Source of the DNA: a virus
Reading direction: 5' to 3' (one strand)
DNA: 64,000 bases
Virus record (IMG/VR): IMGVR_UViG_3300005098_000017
Span: 62,001-126,000 of that record
The notes below the pieces were generated by a model that saw only the letters and a list, made by a program, of their open reading frames with translations, did no database searches and was not told where the DNA came from. Positions 22,865 to 32,036 of this stretch are shown here, in pieces. A program made the translations under genes and the position numbers. The number at the start of each line of letters is the position of its first letter. Positions within the stretch are counted from its first letter, which is position 1.

Positions 22865-23208
22865 GAGCATTACGTAGATTAAGGGAAATATATAATAGGC
22901 CGCAGATAGCACCACGGAATGTTTACCATTTTGTTGATCCTTTAGCTCGTGTCAAACGGTTACGGTTGTGGAGGGGTCGATTAGTTAACAGTCAAGGCAA
23001 AAAGGTTGTTAACAAGATTTTGCCGTCTATAAAGCGCAGGAGGCCGCGGGCTTCAATGGCATTGAGTCGTAAATTACTAAAATTAACCAAACGCAGCTGG
23101 ATTGGATCGCGGCTTAGTCATTTTATGGTCTCAAAGGGGCGGCTTCGTAAGTGGGTTGGTGTATTAAATATATTGAAGGATGCTATAAGAATTAGGATGG
23201 TAGCATGA
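22861..23208 (+). CDS. Highly basic protein 3 (115 aa)
   Basis: 115 residues, coupled to its neighbours by ATGA overlaps at both ends. Extremely basic (RVKRLRLWRGRLVNS; LPSIKRRRPRASMALSRKLL; KRSWIGSRLSHFMVS), with almost no acidic residues in the middle. Probable nucleic-acid-binding or internal head protein. No family is recognised. Confidence 0.58.
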   Translation: MRALRRLREIYNRPQIAPRNVYHFVDPLARVKRLRLWRGRLVNSQGKKVVNKILPSIKRRRPRASMALSRKLLKLTKRSWIGSRLSHFMVSKGRLRKWVGVLNILKDAIRIRMVA

Positions 23209-23930
23209 CAACTCAGATAATAAAAAGTTTACGCTCCCAAGTTTTTATACCGCCGTCGTTGCAGGAAATGGAGCATATTGCTACACGTATGCGACATTTT
23301 ACACAGTTGAAGCAGGCACGTAGCGCGTTCCAGCGGGCGTGGAGTTTCGCACGCAAGACTGGTTTAGGAGCTGAGTATATTGCATCAGCGCGTCCATATA
23401 TTTTAGGTAAGTATTGGAAAGCTGTAACTGGAATATCAGGTGGTTATAAAGGTAAGGTATGGGCTGAAGAGGTTTTTAAAACGCTGAGTACGCACTATGC
23501 TAGGTTTACAAGGGCGCCGTTGACTACAACTGTGGGTGTGCGTCAGGGACTGCGTACACCATTACTTGTATCGGAGTCGATTTTAGGTAAGCGAGTTATA
23601 TCATTGAAATCTGTTGCTGGTGCTGCAGCGGCTTCCCGTGCTGCTGCACAGGCTGGTGCTACAGGTGCTGCGAAGGGAGTAACAAATAGGATAATGAGGA
23701 ATCGTTTATTGAAGCGTATTGCTCAGGGAACGTTTAAATTTGCACAGAGCAAAACGGGTGCTTTTACAGCTGCTGTGCTCGGCGGGCTTATAGCATTAAC
23801 AATTGCTGGTGCAAGTTATGTAAGAAGGAATCCATCAGAGGTTGCTTTGGCCCAGCTTAGGCAGCGTAGGGCCACACGTTATCCAAGGGCGCCTTCTGGT
23901 TTGGTCTTTGCACTACATGCAACAAGATAA
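23205..23930 (+). CDS. Basic protein 4 with C-terminal membrane segment (241 aa)
   Basis: 241 residues, ATGA overlap with the previous gene. Basic N-terminal two thirds; Ala-rich segment (SVAGAAAASRAAAQAGATGA), then a hydrophobic helix near 196-212 (AAVLGGLIALTIAGASYV) and a basic tail. The stop TAA is one base before the terminase ATG. Could be an internal virion protein delivered with the DNA. No family is recognised. Confidence 0.58.
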   Translation: MTTQIIKSLRSQVFIPPSLQEMEHIATRMRHFTQLKQARSAFQRAWSFARKTGLGAEYIASARPYILGKYWKAVTGISGGYKGKVWAEEVFKTLSTHYARFTRAPLTTTVGVRQGLRTPLLVSESILGKRVISLKSVAGAAAASRAAAQAGATGAAKGVTNRIMRNRLLKRIAQGTFKFAQSKTGAFTAAVLGGLIALTIAGASYVRRNPSEVALAQLRQRRATRYPRAPSGLVFALHATR

Positions 23931-23931
23931 T

Positions 23932-26388
23932 ATGGAAGGGAAAAGGTTATCATTAAAAGAGCTGAGTGCTGATGAACTTTTGCGCATACGCAAATCCGCT
24001 TCTTACTTTGTTGAATTATTCCTGCGTGATCCAACCGATCCGCGCCGGCCTCTAAAACTCTACGATTACCAGCGTGAGGTTTTGGATTATCCCGGTAAGA
24101 AGGTTGTTATAAGAGGCGGCCGTGGTGTCAGCAAAACAACAATGATGGCATGGAAGGCATTACACCGTGCCTTCACAATACCAAGGCATGTTATTATTTA
24201 TTTAGCACAATCGGAGACGATGCTGCTCAGATTTTTTACTGATTACCTTGACCGCTTCATTACAGATTCACCTCTAAGTAAATCGAAGGTTGCCTACCGC
24301 AAGCAGCCTCAGTATGAGATTGTATTGAGTAATGAGTCAAAAATTTTGGGGTTTGTTGGTAATTCTACGCAGACAATCAGAGGCCCGCGGGCTGGTACCA
24401 TTCTTATTGATGAATGTTTTCACGGTATGACGAAGGTCTTAACACAGCGCGGGCTTATTCCCATCAGTCGTGTTAGGGATGGTGATTATGTTCTTGATGC
24501 TGATAGCAAATGGGTGCGTGTTATCCGCGCTGCGATGACGGGTGTTAAAGAAATGTGGGTTATTGAGCTACCTATATCAGATGAAAAATTGGTTGTTACA
24601 CCTGATCACCCTGTTTTAACAAAGGATTCAGGGTTTCAGCCTCTTAATACGGTTGATGAGATACCGATTAGCTGTCGTTATTATGAGCCTTTTGAGTATC
24701 CTAAGGAAGCGGCGCTGGCGCTTATTTATGCACGATATATAAGCGAGCGTGAATCACTTGTATTTAATAATGAAGGTGTGCGGCTTATTATGTCTGGTTA
24801 TCCCAGATTCCGCACATTTTATGAGCGTTTCACGGCGGGCAGACATATTAATCCTGTGCTTATTGAGAAGGATTTTATAGACGGAAAAATTGATCAGCGT
24901 CTTTTTGTATATTATCTAGCTGCATTTGTTAATAGATTTCCTAAGATTGTCATCGATTATCTGACGGGGTTGGGTTATAAGGTTATAGCGGGTTCGCTGG
25001 CTAGTGATGATGTACCTAGATATGAAAAGGAGATAGGTTTTCCATTTTTTGAGTCAGGATGGTCAACGATTGTAAAATTAGCTGATAAGTTGAACCGTGA
25101 TCCTGTTGAGTTATATAAGGAGATGAATTGGTACAATACAGGCATATTTGTTCCTTATAAGAAGAAATCTACCATTAAGGCGGCGGCTTATAACCTTACT
25201 ACCGAATCGGGGACTTATTGTGTCTTTATTGGTGGATTCCGCATTCCTGTTCACAATTGTGATTATATACCTGAGCGTAAGTTTGTAGAGGTATTTGGTA
25301 CAACAATGTCAATGGAGGATGTTGTTATATGGTTATCATCCACACCCAGTCCTAAGAGAGGTTACTTTTGGCGTGCATGTAATGATGAACGCATGGGATT
25401 CAAGGAGTTTCATTTACCAAGTTGGTTGCATCCGACATGGACGTGGATGAAGGATGCTGAGAGATTGGGCATACCTATCGAAGAGACAACAGAGTATCAA
25501 ACTCGTGTTGAGTTTCCTAATCAAGCTGACTGGTTGCGTGAAATAGCCGCTGAGTTTGTTGATCTTGAGGAGAGCGCTATACCATCAAAATATATAGATG
25601 AAGCATTCCAGCATTATGACGGTGAGGTGAGCAGGAAGCGCGGCTTCCGCATCCTTGGTATCGATTGGAATGCGATGGCAGCAGGGGTTGTTATGGTGTT
25701 AGTAGAATACGATAATAAAAATAATGTATTTAGGGTTATCCATTCAGAAACGATTTCTAATGTTGAATATCATCACCAGAAGGCATTGCAACGTATTGTT
25801 GAGATGGTTAAACAATATCGCATTGATGCTATTGCAGCTGATTGGGGTTATGGAGAAAGTGATATACAGCAGCTCCAGCTTATTGGTAGAGCTAAAGGGA
25901 TTCGCGCGCTTACTGACATTATGGCCGTAAAGTTTAATGAGAAGATAAAAATACCGCTTTTCTCTGGTGGTTATGATGAATGTTATGCTAAGGAATACCT
26001 TATGCGGTTGGTCAGGAAGTTATTTGAGATGGGTGCTATCATGCTGCCTCCATCGGAGGATGAAAGGTTGCCTGAAAATTACGCTGATGCTACGAATATG
26101 TTGGGATACCAGTTGCGTAATTTGCGTGCTAAGGTAACAGGGACTGGTCACCTTACCTATGTTGTTGAACCAGACCATAAATTTGCTGCATTTTTAGCTG
26201 CTGTCTATGGGTTTTATAGAACATTCCAACCACGTATAGACCCGGTGCAGGGGCTTATTATTTATAATGATTTAGAACGGCAAGAACAGAAGTTGGATCA
26301 TGTTCCTAGTATAACATTACAGCCGAAGAAGACACAGCGGTTTGTCCATAGAGTTACAAATAGGTATAAGCCAATAAGAACTGTATGA
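23932..26388 (+). CDS. terL: Terminase large subunit with intein
   Basis: 818-residue precursor from ATG 23932, placed right after the preceding TAA (TAATATG); upstream in-frame starts overlap the previous gene and have no ribosome site. The ATPase half has YDYQREVL, Walker A GGRGVSKTT (62-70) and Walker B ending ILIDE. An intein (residues 162-442) interrupts the gene just after this Asp-Glu. The C-terminal nuclease half shows FRILGIDWNAMAAG, DAIAADWGYGESD and a DHKFAAFLAAVYGF segment, as in RNase H-like packaging nucleases. Mature protein about 537 residues, normal for TerL. It cuts and pumps DNA into the prohead. Confidence 0.93.
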   Translation: MEGKRLSLKELSADELLRIRKSASYFVELFLRDPTDPRRPLKLYDYQREVLDYPGKKVVIRGGRGVSKTTMMAWKALHRAFTIPRHVIIYLAQSETMLLRFFTDYLDRFITDSPLSKSKVAYRKQPQYEIVLSNESKILGFVGNSTQTIRGPRAGTILIDECFHGMTKVLTQRGLIPISRVRDGDYVLDADSKWVRVIRAAMTGVKEMWVIELPISDEKLVVTPDHPVLTKDSGFQPLNTVDEIPISCRYYEPFEYPKEAALALIYARYISERESLVFNNEGVRLIMSGYPRFRTFYERFTAGRHINPVLIEKDFIDGKIDQRLFVYYLAAFVNRFPKIVIDYLTGLGYKVIAGSLASDDVPRYEKEIGFPFFESGWSTIVKLADKLNRDPVELYKEMNWYNTGIFVPYKKKSTIKAAAYNLTTESGTYCVFIGGFRIPVHNCDYIPERKFVEVFGTTMSMEDVVIWLSSTPSPKRGYFWRACNDERMGFKEFHLPSWLHPTWTWMKDAERLGIPIEETTEYQTRVEFPNQADWLREIAAEFVDLEESAIPSKYIDEAFQHYDGEVSRKRGFRILGIDWNAMAAGVVMVLVEYDNKNNVFRVIHSETISNVEYHHQKALQRIVEMVKQYRIDAIAADWGYGESDIQQLQLIGRAKGIRALTDIMAVKFNEKIKIPLFSGGYDECYAKEYLMRLVRKLFEMGAIMLPPSEDERLPENYADATNMLGYQLRNLRAKVTGTGHLTYVVEPDHKFAAFLAAVYGFYRTFQPRIDPVQGLIIYNDLERQEQKLDHVPSITLQPKKTQRFVHRVTNRYKPIRTV
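24415..25257 (+). other. Intein in the terminase (281 aa)
   Basis: Starts at Cys1 (CFHGMTKVLTQRGLIPISRV; block A), with block B LVVTPDHPVLT (Thr-x-x-His). It ends CVFIGGFRIPVHN directly before Cys+1 of CDYIPERKF. All splicing residues (Cys1, TxxH, HN, Cys+1) are present. It is inserted in the Walker B strand after ILIDE. The central 130 residues (EAALALIYARYIS; LFVYYLAAFVNRF) have the spacing of a LAGLIDADG homing nuclease but lack its catalytic acids, so homing is probably lost. Confidence 0.88.
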
Positions 26389-27776
26389 AAATATATGTAA
26401 GTAACATAAGTGAGGATGATGTTATATCTTATGAGGGGCGGCGCAACCGTGTGCTTGTAGTTTATGAAGGTGGCCGCAAGGATGTTGTCTATGCTGAGTG
26501 TGGTAATGGATTCATTGATGTTGATACTGATAGGCGTGATATAAAGAAGATCAAGGGTGTGTTAAAGGGCGGGCGCTTAATTGACATTGATGTCCATGCA
26601 GACATGTTTGATTTTATACCTGATGTTGTAGAAAAACCCACCAGAGAGCGCAGACCTGCTGAACCCTTAAGGGTTGAGACACCAGAAACGCTGACGCCCG
26701 AGAAGGAGGAAGAACTAAAATTAGAAATGTTGGGGATTCTTACCAGCATTATCACTGGTTTACAGTATGCGCATAATTTGAAGACGTTAAATGAGGTTGA
26801 AAAAGTATTGGATGAGAAGCTTGCCAATTTATGCGTTAAATTTGACCCATCAGAGCGTCCTATGCTAGTTAAATCGTTGGCTTTTGTTCGCGGGTGTAAG
26901 GAAAATCAGGTTGGTAATTGCGCTTATGTTGAGGATTTTAATAGAGCAATGAATATTATTAATGCCGCGCCTATATTATTAACAGGTACGAACCCTTTAT
27001 TAATACCTGCTAGTGAAAAGGTTCCTCGTTATAAACTACCGGCGGGGCTTCCTCCGAACATCATAGCACGTAAGGATTTTTATAGGCAGTTAACAGTTGA
27101 CAGAGATGTATCGACGAGTGCTATTGAGGATTTAAGGAGCGTTCAGCTTATTGATGTATGGCGTATTATGATCCTTAAGGCTAGTATTGAGTTTTTGAAA
27201 TTATTGCGTAGCATATTTAGTGTTCTAAGCAAGGTACCGGGGTTAAAAGCGATTCCTCGTACGCTTGATCGATGGATTGAGGATTTAGGTAAACAGTTAT
27301 CGCATTATGTGGATCCTCAAGGTAATGTGTATGTAGGTAATGAAGGATATACCCCGCCATTATCTGTAATACTGGATGAAGAAACTGATTATAGTGATGA
27401 GGATATAGACGATGCAGTAAGTGAATATGAACAATTTAAGGGTGAGCTTAACAAGGGTGTTGCGGGTATAGGTGGTGTTGAATCTTCTAATGCCTTAACA
27501 TATGCTAATACCATTATTAAATTTTTTGCAGCTGAGTTCCCCAAGCAGTATCCTGATAAGATGCATTTGTTAACAGCAAAGTATTATTTACCGCAAGCCA
27601 AGGATAAGGTTATGGCGGCAATTGGTACTGATTGGATGCACTTATGTACCCCTGAGAGGAAGGCTATAATGCGTGAGATTGAAGCGGATCCGCGGCTTAA
27701 CTTTTACTGGGGTACTCTTATTAACCGTTTGGAATCCGAGGAAGGTGTTCATTGGGTGATGGGAGAGAATGGCTAA
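26385..27776 (+). CDS. Hypothetical virion-operon protein (463 aa)
   Basis: 463 residues, ATGA overlap with terL. A small N-terminal beta domain, an acidic/proline linker (EKPTRERRPAEPLRVETPET), a helical region with two Cys (CVKF..., VRGCKENQVGNC) and a C-terminal helical part. Lies between terminase and portal, so it may be a head or packaging component. No family is recognised. Confidence 0.66.
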   Translation: MKIYVSNISEDDVISYEGRRNRVLVVYEGGRKDVVYAECGNGFIDVDTDRRDIKKIKGVLKGGRLIDIDVHADMFDFIPDVVEKPTRERRPAEPLRVETPETLTPEKEEELKLEMLGILTSIITGLQYAHNLKTLNEVEKVLDEKLANLCVKFDPSERPMLVKSLAFVRGCKENQVGNCAYVEDFNRAMNIINAAPILLTGTNPLLIPASEKVPRYKLPAGLPPNIIARKDFYRQLTVDRDVSTSAIEDLRSVQLIDVWRIMILKASIEFLKLLRSIFSVLSKVPGLKAIPRTLDRWIEDLGKQLSHYVDPQGNVYVGNEGYTPPLSVILDEETDYSDEDIDDAVSEYEQFKGELNKGVAGIGGVESSNALTYANTIIKFFAAEFPKQYPDKMHLLTAKYYLPQAKDKVMAAIGTDWMHLCTPERKAIMREIEADPRLNFYWGTLINRLESEEGVHWVMGENG

Positions 27777-29622
27777 ACTTAGTGAAATATTAGCGGATGT
27801 TGAGGGCTATGTTTCGTCTCATTACCCTGAATACATGAATTTTATAAATGATAGATCTGTTGAATATGCTAGGGTATCTGAGTCTGAAAGAGATCGTTGG
27901 TGGAATTTTTGGTATAGTGCGATACGTTCATCTACTGAGTATGTATGCGAGAGTATTTGGCGGGATGCTGAAAATGATGTAGGGTTAACGTATGTTATTT
28001 TTGTACGGGATGTTGTTGTAGATTTATTAGAGGAACGATTTAGGGGTAATGATGTGTATATAAACTCGATAATAACCGATATAGCTGGTGAATCATCATA
28101 TATTTATGCTGTGAGGGAGGGTACGGCTGGTGAAGATGAGCGTGGTAGCGAGGATGAGGCAGAAGAAGGTGATATACAATCTAAGATTTTAAATCTGATT
28201 GAGTCAGTAGATTGGCGGGCGCTTAGCGTTGCTTATGAAGAGGATAAAGGATTTCATCTACGTGCGTTGGGTACTTATCATCTTGAGATGTTATCCCGTC
28301 CTGATACATTTATAAATCAAGTGTGGAAAGAATACCGTTCATGGGCAAGAGAGAATGGTTTATCACTAGATGTTACGCATACCAATATTAGGGCATTTTT
28401 GGCGGCTAGGTGGGGGCTTCATTATCCAACAGATGCAGATGTAAAGGTTGATGAAGGGCGTATGGTTACGGTTACGGTTGCCCGTCCCGGTGAACCTTTT
28501 GCAATAGGTCTTGGGTTTGATGATTCATGGAATATTATAAAGGAGGATATGCAGCACATATGGAATTCGTTTGTTAGACGTTATGATGTCCTCAAATCAT
28601 TTGATTGGAAAACCTATTTTATGAAGCAAGTGCAGGATATCGTTGATCATTTTGTTCATATAATTGATGTTGATCCTATTTATATGGCATGTTGTCTTTT
28701 GGATACGGGTTTAACATTGGAGAGATATCTGAATCCAAGGCTTCTAGGAGCTATAGGACGTATTCTTGAGATCTTGACATACTCGCCTTATATAGGATTG
28801 TCATTTGGGTTTGATTTCATGAAGGCAATAAATGCTACATTAAGTTTCATGATACGATCCGGTTGGATAATATTTTTGAAATTTACTGTTTTTAATGCTG
28901 TTTCCAGCATTTGGTATAAGATTGATAGATTTTTGTATGAGTTGGGGACTTGTATTACAGGGCCGGGCATAAATAGGGATTGGTGTAAGGGTTGGATGGC
29001 TTTTTTGAGGTGTGTCCCGCTTATGGATTTTTTGTATTTCCTATATAATAAGCTTACAGGTATAAAGAATAGTATACTAGCATTTTATTTTAACTTATTA
29101 GATGATTTGAAATTTCGGGAATGGCATTTTTTGGAACATTTAAGGGGTATAACACGCAATGCTATTAATATTAACATAATTAATAATTGGCGTACTTATT
29201 TTAATAAATTATTAACAATAGCTGATGCATTAGCATTGTGTATATCATCAGCTGATGTGCAGGATTACAAGGGTCGGTTCAGACAATATAGAGAGCCTAT
29301 TATACCACCGCCGGGTGGTATACCGGAGGATGAAGAGCATATCCATACGTCGGGACGTATACCTAGTGAGCACCATGATGTTGCCAGACAGAGGAGTCGG
29401 CGTTCATCATTTTATTATAGTCCTGTTGGTATAAGCGCTGATGATATGGTAAATATGCCTGTAGACAGCGTTATTGCTACAGTTGTACCAAATGAATTGT
29501 ATAGAAGACTTGTGGAATGGTATAATTTTGTGCAAGAACACGTTCATACAGAAAGTAAGGATGAATGTGATCGCCGGTTGATAACCGGCTTGTTTAAGCT
29601 AATGGAGGACTTGTATGAATAG
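27769..29622 (+). CDS. Hypothetical virion-operon protein (617 aa)
   Basis: 617 residues, overlapping both neighbours by 8 bases. Helical and rich in Trp/Tyr/Phe (ERDRWWNFWYSAIRSS), an acidic stretch near 118-135, hydrophobic helices at about 370-440 (LSFMIRSGWIIFLKFTVFNA) and a His-containing linker (PEDEEHIHTSGRIPSEHHD). No known family. The position before the portal suggests a structural role. Confidence 0.66.
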   Translation: MAKLSEILADVEGYVSSHYPEYMNFINDRSVEYARVSESERDRWWNFWYSAIRSSTEYVCESIWRDAENDVGLTYVIFVRDVVVDLLEERFRGNDVYINSIITDIAGESSYIYAVREGTAGEDERGSEDEAEEGDIQSKILNLIESVDWRALSVAYEEDKGFHLRALGTYHLEMLSRPDTFINQVWKEYRSWARENGLSLDVTHTNIRAFLAARWGLHYPTDADVKVDEGRMVTVTVARPGEPFAIGLGFDDSWNIIKEDMQHIWNSFVRRYDVLKSFDWKTYFMKQVQDIVDHFVHIIDVDPIYMACCLLDTGLTLERYLNPRLLGAIGRILEILTYSPYIGLSFGFDFMKAINATLSFMIRSGWIIFLKFTVFNAVSSIWYKIDRFLYELGTCITGPGINRDWCKGWMAFLRCVPLMDFLYFLYNKLTGIKNSILAFYFNLLDDLKFREWHFLEHLRGITRNAININIINNWRTYFNKLLTIADALALCISSADVQDYKGRFRQYREPIIPPPGGIPEDEEHIHTSGRIPSEHHDVARQRSRRSSFYYSPVGISADDMVNMPVDSVIATVVPNELYRRLVEWYNFVQEHVHTESKDECDRRLITGLFKLMEDLYE

Positions 29623-32035
29623 ATTGCTTAAGCAGTTATTGCAGCGTCTTGCAGGTAGGGACTTGAATGCGGAAGCGTTATCTAGTATCACTGCTGAGCT
29701 GCCTCGTGCGGCAGTACATACGGTTAAGTATATGGATCCAAACAGAAGTATTATTTATGACGAACCGCCGCGGCCTCGCAATGCTGTTATGATCCATCCG
29801 CATTTTGATATGCACCAGTTAGCACAAATCTATGATTCTGTAGCGGGCGACCGGCCTATAATAGTTAAATTCAGAGATGATATAACTATAACAACACATG
29901 CTTTTTTATTTTCATGGATGGGTAGCCTGTTTGGTATAAGGAATGAACATCCATATGAGGTTGTTTATCCTGATGATCTGGAAACAATCGTACCTGTATC
30001 AAGTGATGGGTTTGTGTTTACAGGGACCTTTAGGCCTGTAAAAAAGCTTATCCGTCATGCTGTTGATAAGGATTTGGTTATGTTCCGTAGCACATTAGGT
30101 GAAACGGTGGTAACAAAAGATCATTCTTTAGTATTTATAGATGGAAGCACTGGCACTGTAGATGATGTTGAAAAGAAGGTGCCTGGTATTATTGCATATG
30201 TAAAGGATGTATCATTTTCTAAGGCGATAACATATAAACATTCGACGAGCACGTTTTTGGGATTCGCACGCAATAGAGTTGTTGTACATGCACCATCTCT
30301 AGCTGAATTTGTGAAATTCATGATTGTATTATTTGAGCATGGTGATTATGGTGTTTTTAATGATCAGTTAGGGTGGCGGCTTCCCGTCTGCCCATTTTTA
30401 ATAAGGTTAATTGATGATAATAATTATCAGGTTACATATGATGACGAGTATGTTTTTGTACCGAATGATAGTGCATTAGGAGAGGTTCTTTCCTACTTGT
30501 TACCATATGGGTTGGATGCATTGCCAAAGTGGTTCTTTGATGAAAAGTTTATTAATATTGCTATATCAGTCTTTTATAATGAATGGGAAGGGTATTTAAG
30601 GAGTCATATACCATTAATTGCATCGTATATATCATTTTTATTAAGGCATAAAGGTGTACAATTTGCGTTAAATTATGATGAGAACGGTTATAAATTCATG
30701 GATATACGCAATTTTGAGATTCCTATTATTTATTCGGATATACAGGTGTTGCCATATATGAGTGATGATCCATATGTTTATGATATATCAGTTGAGGGTG
30801 AGGTTTTTGTAGATCCTGTTGGATTTTTGACATTACATAATACAGAGGCCATTGTCCGCCGCGGGATTGAGGAATATGTTATTCGTATTCCATGGCATGA
30901 GGTTGAGGTTATTAGTGATAGCATAAAGGCTAAAAATCACTTATTGCGGCGGCTTCAAATTATGAGGCGCCGCTTCAACTGTGACCTATTAGGTGAATTT
31001 TCGCAGTCATTTATAAGACAATTATTATTATTTGGTAATGTTTTTATCAGAATTGTATATTCACGTGAAACCTATGAAGGCCGCAAGCTGCCACTCTATC
31101 CTGAATTGCTCTATCCACCTGATGTAGCTATAATGTATGATATAAAGAGAGATAAGATTATTGGGTATACATATGATCGTTATGTATTTAAACCTGAACG
31201 CATTATTCATGTGACCTTAGCAAAGTTTCCCGGGTATTTTTATGGAAATTCTATCCTATCTGCAACTGTGGAGGATGTTAAGGTTCTCAGGTTATTGGAA
31301 CAGCAAGCAGAGATTATGTCTGTTTTATATTCGTCACCACAGATATTTTTGAAGGTTGGTACGCCAACGATACCAGCTGGGCGGCCTCCTAATGATCTTT
31401 TAGATAGACCGATGATGATTGATGCATTAACAGAGGAGGATTTAGCGCGTGAAGGGCGCCGGCTTGAAGGTTCGGAGCCTCATTCACTAAAAATTATTCC
31501 ATATTATGATGAACCTGTGGCTATATCACCGGAGGCACCGATTGATTTGGAACCGTTCTTGAAGCATTTTAAGAATCGTGTCTATCAAGCGCTTGGGATC
31601 GATCCTGTTATATTGGGTGATCCCCAGGGGTCAAATAGAGATACATCTGTTATTGGTGAGTCAGCAACGAATAAACGCATTGAATATATAGCACGTCTTT
31701 GGCAGAGACATATTAATTTCATTATAAATGATATATTTATGAGTGAGGTGCCTTATACAGAGCCTGTTTATGTGCATTTACCGAAGATTGATACAACAGA
31801 TTACATGGCACGCATAAGATTAGGGCTGAACTTGTATCAAAATGGTATAATTACCAATGACGAAATGCGTCGTTTGTATCTTGGTTATGATCCATTAAGT
31901 GATGATGGACTTGCGAGGACCATTTTTGGTTTAACGGGGCGCTTAGTAATTAACACAAATGAAATTGAGTCTCAGTTAAGCCCCGAGAATCAATATGGGA
32001 GGCAGATGGCGCCTCCTAAGGTGAAGAGGAGGTGA
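29615..32035 (+). CDS. Portal protein with intein
   Basis: 806-residue precursor, about 471 residues after removal of the intein at residues 75-409. The mature sequence reads ...MHQLAQIYD then TEAIVRRGIEEYVIRI, a typical portal junction, followed by RRRFNCDLLGEFSQSF, GNVFIRIVYSRE, the wing region PGYFYGNSIL and a C-terminal DPVILGDPQGSNRDTSVIG segment, as in many portals. The portal is the dodecameric ring through which DNA enters the head. Position between terminase and protease agrees. Confidence 0.88.
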   Translation: MNRLLKQLLQRLAGRDLNAEALSSITAELPRAAVHTVKYMDPNRSIIYDEPPRPRNAVMIHPHFDMHQLAQIYDSVAGDRPIIVKFRDDITITTHAFLFSWMGSLFGIRNEHPYEVVYPDDLETIVPVSSDGFVFTGTFRPVKKLIRHAVDKDLVMFRSTLGETVVTKDHSLVFIDGSTGTVDDVEKKVPGIIAYVKDVSFSKAITYKHSTSTFLGFARNRVVVHAPSLAEFVKFMIVLFEHGDYGVFNDQLGWRLPVCPFLIRLIDDNNYQVTYDDEYVFVPNDSALGEVLSYLLPYGLDALPKWFFDEKFINIAISVFYNEWEGYLRSHIPLIASYISFLLRHKGVQFALNYDENGYKFMDIRNFEIPIIYSDIQVLPYMSDDPYVYDISVEGEVFVDPVGFLTLHNTEAIVRRGIEEYVIRIPWHEVEVISDSIKAKNHLLRRLQIMRRRFNCDLLGEFSQSFIRQLLLFGNVFIRIVYSRETYEGRKLPLYPELLYPPDVAIMYDIKRDKIIGYTYDRYVFKPERIIHVTLAKFPGYFYGNSILSATVEDVKVLRLLEQQAEIMSVLYSSPQIFLKVGTPTIPAGRPPNDLLDRPMMIDALTEEDLAREGRRLEGSEPHSLKIIPYYDEPVAISPEAPIDLEPFLKHFKNRVYQALGIDPVILGDPQGSNRDTSVIGESATNKRIEYIARLWQRHINFIINDIFMSEVPYTEPVYVHLPKIDTTDYMARIRLGLNLYQNGIITNDEMRRLYLGYDPLSDDGLARTIFGLTGRLVINTNEIESQLSPENQYGRQMAPPKVKRR
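29837..30841 (+). other. Intein in the portal (335 aa)
   Basis: Begins at Ser1 in SVAGDRPIIVKF (block A, here Ser rather than the commoner Cys), block B ETVVTKDHSLVF, and ends VYDISVEG...FVDPVGFLTLHN before Thr+1 of TEAIVRR. The middle (residues LPKWFFDEKFINIAISVFYN and HIPLIASYISFLLRHKG) keeps the shape of a LAGLIDADG endonuclease without convincing catalytic acids. Ser1 and Thr+1 are a less common splice pair. Confidence 0.85.
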
Positions 32036-32036
32036 T

